Of a stretch of 11,015 nt of DNA, positions 8,651-11,015 are shown piece after piece. The stretch is from assembly GCA_017515925.1 (NCBI GenBank), contig JAFWEB010000040.1:1-11015 (forward strand), given 5' to 3'. The translations under genes were made by a program, and so were the position numbers. The number at the start of each line of letters is the position of its first letter. Position 1 is the first letter of the stretch. Below the pieces are notes generated by a model. It worked only from the letters and a program-made list of their open reading frames with translations, ran no database searches and was not told where the DNA came from. This stretch comes from Candidatus Saccharimonadota bacterium (lineage in GTDB: Bacteria > Patescibacteriota > Saccharimonadia > Saccharimonadales > Saccharimonadaceae).

Positions 8651-9904
8651 TTAATCTTTCAAAACCTTTATTTTAACAGTGCGCTGTTCAGATGCGGGTA
8701 AATTACTGCTACACGTATAGTCTGGTCCATCCGCAGGTGCACCCTTTCCACCATGGGTATCAATTTTGTTAGATGGAACTCCCATATCAATCAATACACC
8801 TTTTATAGTGTTAGCACGACCTAAGGCTATTTGTCCGTCAGTCGGACATCTATTCCCTGATCCAACATAGGTGTACCCGGTAACATCTAACCTTATACCC
8901 GCATTTAAATCAAATTTTGACACAAATGGAGTTAATTTGTCTTTCAGTTCTGCTAGAGGCGTCTTCAGTTCGCTACTCTCTGGTTTAAACTCGCCGATAT
9001 TCTCAGTAATATTAAATATATCTCCTTCTTTTAGTTTATCTATATAAACCTGTTGAACAGTGAATTGTGACTTGACCGACTCATTTTTTATTTCTTTCGA
9101 ACTATCGAATTGAATTTTTCCGCCTAAATAAGATATGACATCGTCATAGATTTCTCGAATATCGGTTTTGTAATCACTAAGGTCCACCTGTGGGCTCACC
9201 ACATTCCCGATGTCATACCATTGAACAGATTTACCATCTAAAATATTCTCTCGAATTCGGTTATTACGTTTAAGATAATCTATAGCTATATCCTTATTCT
9301 GAAGAATGTTATTTTGTGCAAAATTTAAGGCTCCAGTATCATTATAACCAGAACCAACAACAATTATGAGTGGATTTTCGGCATCTTTAAGAATAGTTCC
9401 AGCTTCTAGAATTCCTCCGATATAATCTGCTCCAGGTTCGGTAGGTAAAGATTTGATGGCAGAATTGATCTCTTTTCCCAAATTTTTAAGTTCATTATTT
9501 GAAGCAGAGACATTTCGCTTTACTCTATATTTATCATTATAATCTATGCGTTTATTTGTGCCAGAAGCAGAAATTATATAAATGTTAGGGCTGTCATTTC
9601 GCTCAGTGTTATAGAAAACTCCCTTCAAGATGTCGAGCAATTCACCTTTAGTAAAATCAAGATTTGGCTCTGGGGAATTCTGTGTATTTCCCACAACAAT
9701 AGCCAATTCGTCATGATCATTTTTTGTCGTCATGCAATAACCGCCATTGTCAGGATCCTTTTCTCTAGCCTCCCCACAAATCGAATCATCCTCAAAAATA
9801 GAGCCAGAGGAGAATAATAGAAACAACGCAAAACCAGCTATAACTACTATAGCGAAAGCGAGTATCGGTAAATTGTTCTTTTTTCCCCTTCTGCGCCTAG
9901 ACAT
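8651..9904 (-). CDS. Membrane-anchored protein with vWA-like region and OmpA-like C-terminal domain
   Basis: The 417 residues start with an arginine/lysine cluster (RRRRGKK) and one membrane segment (about 12-32), so most of the protein lies outside. Residues about 66-265 have alternating strands and helices (LAIVVGNTQNSPEP, PLIIVVGSGYNDTGALNF) reminiscent of the vWA-like domain of some actinobacterial OmpA-family proteins, but no MIDAS DxSxS motif is visible. Residues about 300-415 match an OmpA/MotB peptidoglycan-binding domain: FKPESSELK, LDVTGYT, LGRANTIKGVLIDMGVPSNKI and a terminal QRTVKIKV. The arginine that contacts diaminopimelate in OmpA is kept (Arg363), but the paired aspartate of the GHTD motif is Tyr346. 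Cysteines at 43/57 and 353/398 may form disulphides. TGGAG 5 nt before the ATG supports the start. It is the first gene of the five-gene operon and probably its cell-wall anchor. Confidence 0.8.
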   Translation of the reverse strand: MSRRRRGKKNNLPILAFAIVVIAGFALFLLFSSGSIFEDDSICGEAREKDPDNGGYCMTTKNDHDELAIVVGNTQNSPEPNLDFTKGELLDILKGVFYNTERNDSPNIYIISASGTNKRIDYNDKYRVKRNVSASNNELKNLGKEINSAIKSLPTEPGADYIGGILEAGTILKDAENPLIIVVGSGYNDTGALNFAQNNILQNKDIAIDYLKRNNRIRENILDGKSVQWYDIGNVVSPQVDLSDYKTDIREIYDDVISYLGGKIQFDSSKEIKNESVKSQFTVQQVYIDKLKEGDIFNITENIGEFKPESSELKTPLAELKDKLTPFVSKFDLNAGIRLDVTGYTYVGSGNRCPTDGQIALGRANTIKGVLIDMGVPSNKIDTHGGKGAPADGPDYTCSSNLPASEQRTVKIKVLKD

Positions 9905-9976
9905 ATAATCTCCAGATTATTTTTATTAAAACTCGGTATTGTCTTCGCCATTAAAAATGTGGCTACGTACCAAGTT

Positions 9977-10095
9977 GCTTAGACTTTTTGACAAATCTGG
10001 TTTCAAGAACCAAAATTGGGCACATAACCACAAAATTCACTTGAAACCAGTAGTCTAACTACGTGATTGATTTGTCAAATTGTGAAAGTCTAAGC
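9977..10095 (-). ncRNA. Predicted structured RNA: operon 5' leader or stand-alone small RNA
   Basis: Read on the minus strand, the segment begins GCUUAGAC (10095-10088) and ends GUCUAAGC (9984-9977), which pair perfectly. The stem continues with GACAAAUC (10076-10069) against GAUUUGUC (9997-9990), with an A5 facing a U-rich bulge on the 5' side. An upper 11-bp stem pairs CUGGUUUCAAG (10050-10040) with CUUGAAACCAG (10007-9997) and carries a 32-nt loop. An 18-nt insertion on the 5' side can form a small hairpin of its own (10062-10050), giving a three-way junction. The predicted transcription start falls exactly on the first paired base. No clear terminator follows, so the RNA may continue into the OmpA-domain gene 73 nt downstream as a leader of about 190 nt. 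I recognise no known RNA family; 6S, SRP and tmRNA features are absent. Confidence 0.5.
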
Positions 10096-10101
10096 ATCTT
10101 T

Positions 10102-10110
10102 ATTATATCA
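10102..10110 (-). promoter_or_regulatory. Extended -10 promoter for the structured RNA / OmpA operon
   Basis: TGATATAAT on the minus strand is a consensus extended -10. No good -35 is found 17 nt upstream (CTAATA), as is common for extended -10 promoters. The expected start is G10095, the first base of the long RNA stem. A weaker alternative nearer the OmpA-domain gene (AAGACA, 18 nt, AATAAT; about 9945-9916) is possible. Confidence 0.6.
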
Positions 10111-10153
10111 TAAAACGCTTATGTTATTAGCAATTCCAAACGAAAAAATTCAC

Positions 10154-10160
10154 AAAAAAA
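10154..10160 (-). terminator. Oligo-T tract following tRNA-Gly
   Basis: Seven T residues on the minus strand come directly after the encoded CCA. With the GC-rich acceptor and T stems upstream, this could end transcription. A second T6 run follows at 10148-10143. Confidence 0.45.
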
Positions 10161-10235
10161 TGGTGCGGGTACGGGGAGTCGGACCCCGATCTCATCCTTG
10201 GGAAGGATGCATAGTAGCCGTTATACGATACCCGC
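10161..10235 (-). tRNA. tRNA-Gly (anticodon CCC)
   Basis: A complete cloverleaf is visible on the minus strand. The acceptor stem pairs GCGGGTA with TACCCGC, and the discriminator A and an encoded CCA end follow. The anticodon stem pairs CATCC with GGATG around the loop TTCCCAA, which puts CCC at positions 34-36, so it reads GGG. The T stem pairs CGGGG with CCCCG around TCCGACT. GG of the D loop is present. The T loop has C at position 55 where nearly all elongator tRNAs have U (pseudouridine 55). The 3' end is followed directly by seven T residues (10160-10154), a likely terminator. Confidence 0.95.
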
Positions 10236-10244
10236 AACATAATT

Positions 10245-10253
10245 ATTATATCA
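10245..10253 (-). promoter_or_regulatory. Extended -10 promoter of tRNA-Gly
   Basis: TGATATAAT on the minus strand lies 9 nt before the mature tRNA 5' end and predicts transcription from G10238, leaving a leader of only three bases for RNase P. The -35 position falls inside the surface-protein repeat (ACCGTG at 10273-10268) and is not consensus-like. The same 12 bp also occur at the promoter of the structured RNA. Confidence 0.6.
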
Positions 10254-10255
10254 TG

Positions 10256-10280
10256 CTTCATCGACGGCACGGTGGAAGGA
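10256..10280 (+). repeat. FISUMP unit boundary repeat, copy 1
   Basis: CTTCATCGACGGCACGGTGG plus AGGA after one variable base. It is identical to copy 2 at 24 of 25 positions and encodes FIDGTVEG. It is GC-rich in an AT-rich surrounding, and it starts directly beside the tRNA-Gly promoter. Confidence 0.9.
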
Positions 10281-11015
10281 ACAAATATAAAGTATAAAGA
10301 CACTTCGAGAAATAATGACCATACCTACATAGGGAATGGTTGTCCAAACGACTGGGATTCTACTGACGGTACTAATAAAGGTGGGTCACCAGTATCATGT
10401 TCGACCAATTTAGCAGAAACATACGACAGCGAAACTCAAATAATCGGTGTATATTATAATTATCCAGCCTCAGCTTCAGGCAGCAGCATTGGAATAAGCG
10501 GAGAAAACATTGTAGTTCCTGATTCTTTCTGTCCTCTTGGTTGGCAATTGCCTTACAGTGGCACGGGTGGGGATTATTATGATAAGTCAAAGTCATTAGC
10601 ATATCTTAATGGGCGATATGGCTATTCATCCAGCGCACATGGAGCACAAGGAATGAGATCTTACCCATTTTCTTATATATTATCAGGAACATATGTTAAT
10701 TATATTGGTACTCTATTCTTTCTGGATCGTGCGGGAGATTATTGGTCAAACACTTATATAAGTCCATCAACTGGCGCAGCAGGCTTAAACCTTTATCCTA
10801 TAAGTTTTAATACTACTAGAGGAGAAGACTTAGCTGTAGGCTATACGGTTCGTTGCGTTAAGTTTTTAGCATCCTTCATCGACGGCACGGTGGCAGGAAA
10901 TCCTGAGGATTTAAGAATATACAAAGAGACACCTGGAGAATATGCAACACATGACCACACTTATTTTGGAAACGGTTGTGCTACTGGAAATGGATCAATT
11001 ACACCATGTGCAACG
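10257..11015 (+). CDS. FISUMP-type tandem-repeat surface protein fragment, no start codon, runs off the window
   Basis: An open frame without stops runs to the window edge. It holds one complete 206-codon unit (10257-10874) and 47 codons of a second. Unit 1 begins FIDGTVEG, contains DHTYIGNGC, a YYNYPASASGSS stretch and the core CPLGWQLP plus GTGGDYYDKSKS, and ends GYTVRCVKF. This is the pattern of Fibrobacter-type major paralogous (FISUMP) domains, which occur in secreted or surface proteins of Saccharibacteria. Unit 2 opens FIDGTVAG and repeats HDHTYFGNGC. FISUMP domains usually end a protein near VRCVK, but here translation reads on through FLAS into unit 2. No ATG lies in frame before the one near 10650, upstream the frame is closed by TAG at 10215, and no signal peptide or ribosome site exists. 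It could be a 5'-truncated gene, a silent cassette array, or the edge of a rearrangement. A GTG at 10272 is a poor alternative start. Confidence 0.75.
10874..10898 (+). repeat. FISUMP unit boundary repeat, copy 2
   Basis: The same 20-nt core and AGGA occur exactly 618 bp (206 codons) after copy 1 and in the same frame, encoding FIDGTVAG. Sequence on either side has diverged from copy 1. Confidence 0.9.

Noticed and set aside
5612..9904. Operon as a Zorya-type or MotAB-type ion-driven system
   Set aside because: Only the OmpA-like domain fits. The membrane proteins show no MotA/ExbB sequence pattern, and no helicase or ZorC-like partner is present.
9977..10095. Long inverted repeat as ends of a small transposable element (MITE) or insertion sequence
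   Set aside because: There are no target-site duplications or transposase remnants, and the repeat begins exactly at a predicted transcription start, so an RNA structure explains it better.
10372..10602. Minus-strand open frame of 76 codons inside the FISUMP region
   Set aside because: It is antisense to a clearly coding plus-strand frame with a recognisable domain, and it has no motif of its own.
10256..11015. Diversity-generating retroelement variable region
   Set aside because: No reverse transcriptase, template repeat or adenine-biased variation is visible in the window.

Overview
The window reads as chromosomal DNA from an AT-rich bacterium, most likely a Saccharibacteria (TM7) or related Candidate Phyla Radiation lineage. 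This rests on the surface-protein fragment at the right end, whose FISUMP-type core (CPLGWQLP followed by GTGGDYYD) resembles what I recall of TM7 surface proteins, and on the very compact, overlapping gene layout. The assignment is inference; no rRNA or marker tree is possible here. The standard bacterial code fits: one gene stops with TGA inside an ATGA stop/start overlap (7778-7781), which argues against the UGA=Gly code of Gracilibacteria/SR1.

Region 1 (4-5589, minus strand) is a heat-shock and genome-maintenance operon in the order clpC, membrane-anchored HExxH metalloprotease, clpP, radA. It is preceded by a perfect CIRCE operator (5563-5589) whose loop contains the -35 hexamer TTGACA. 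The matching extended -10 lies so close to clpC that the mRNA is predicted to start at or next to the ATG. ClpC and ClpP form a protein-unfolding protease, RadA is a recombination helicase, and the intervening metalloprotease is probably a stress-linked envelope protease.

Region 2 (5612-9904, minus strand) is a five-gene, tightly coupled operon with no function I can name. In transcription order it encodes a membrane-anchored protein with an OmpA-like C-terminal domain, a protein with two membrane segments and a long coiled coil, a soluble coiled-coil protein, a protein with four membrane segments and a helical tail, and a membrane-anchored thermonuclease with a C-terminal 'sunset'-like module. 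Overlaps of 1-4 nt or gaps of 2-3 nt join all five. It looks like an envelope complex coupled to an extracytoplasmic nuclease.

Region 3 (9905-10255) holds no protein gene. It carries a promoter with a consensus extended -10, a long foldable RNA (9977-10095) that is either the 5' leader of the region 2 operon or a stand-alone RNA, and a minus-strand tRNA-Gly(CCC) gene with its own extended -10 promoter.

Region 4 (10256-11015, plus strand) is the only plus-strand coding sequence. It is an open frame without a start codon, made of one complete 206-codon FISUMP unit and the beginning of a second. Each unit opens with the same 20-nt GC-rich sequence, which stays identical even at synonymous positions although the rest of the units has diverged. 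The first unit begins abruptly about 20 bp from the tRNA gene. This looks like a tandem or silent surface-antigen cassette array, and it is the most interesting feature of the window.
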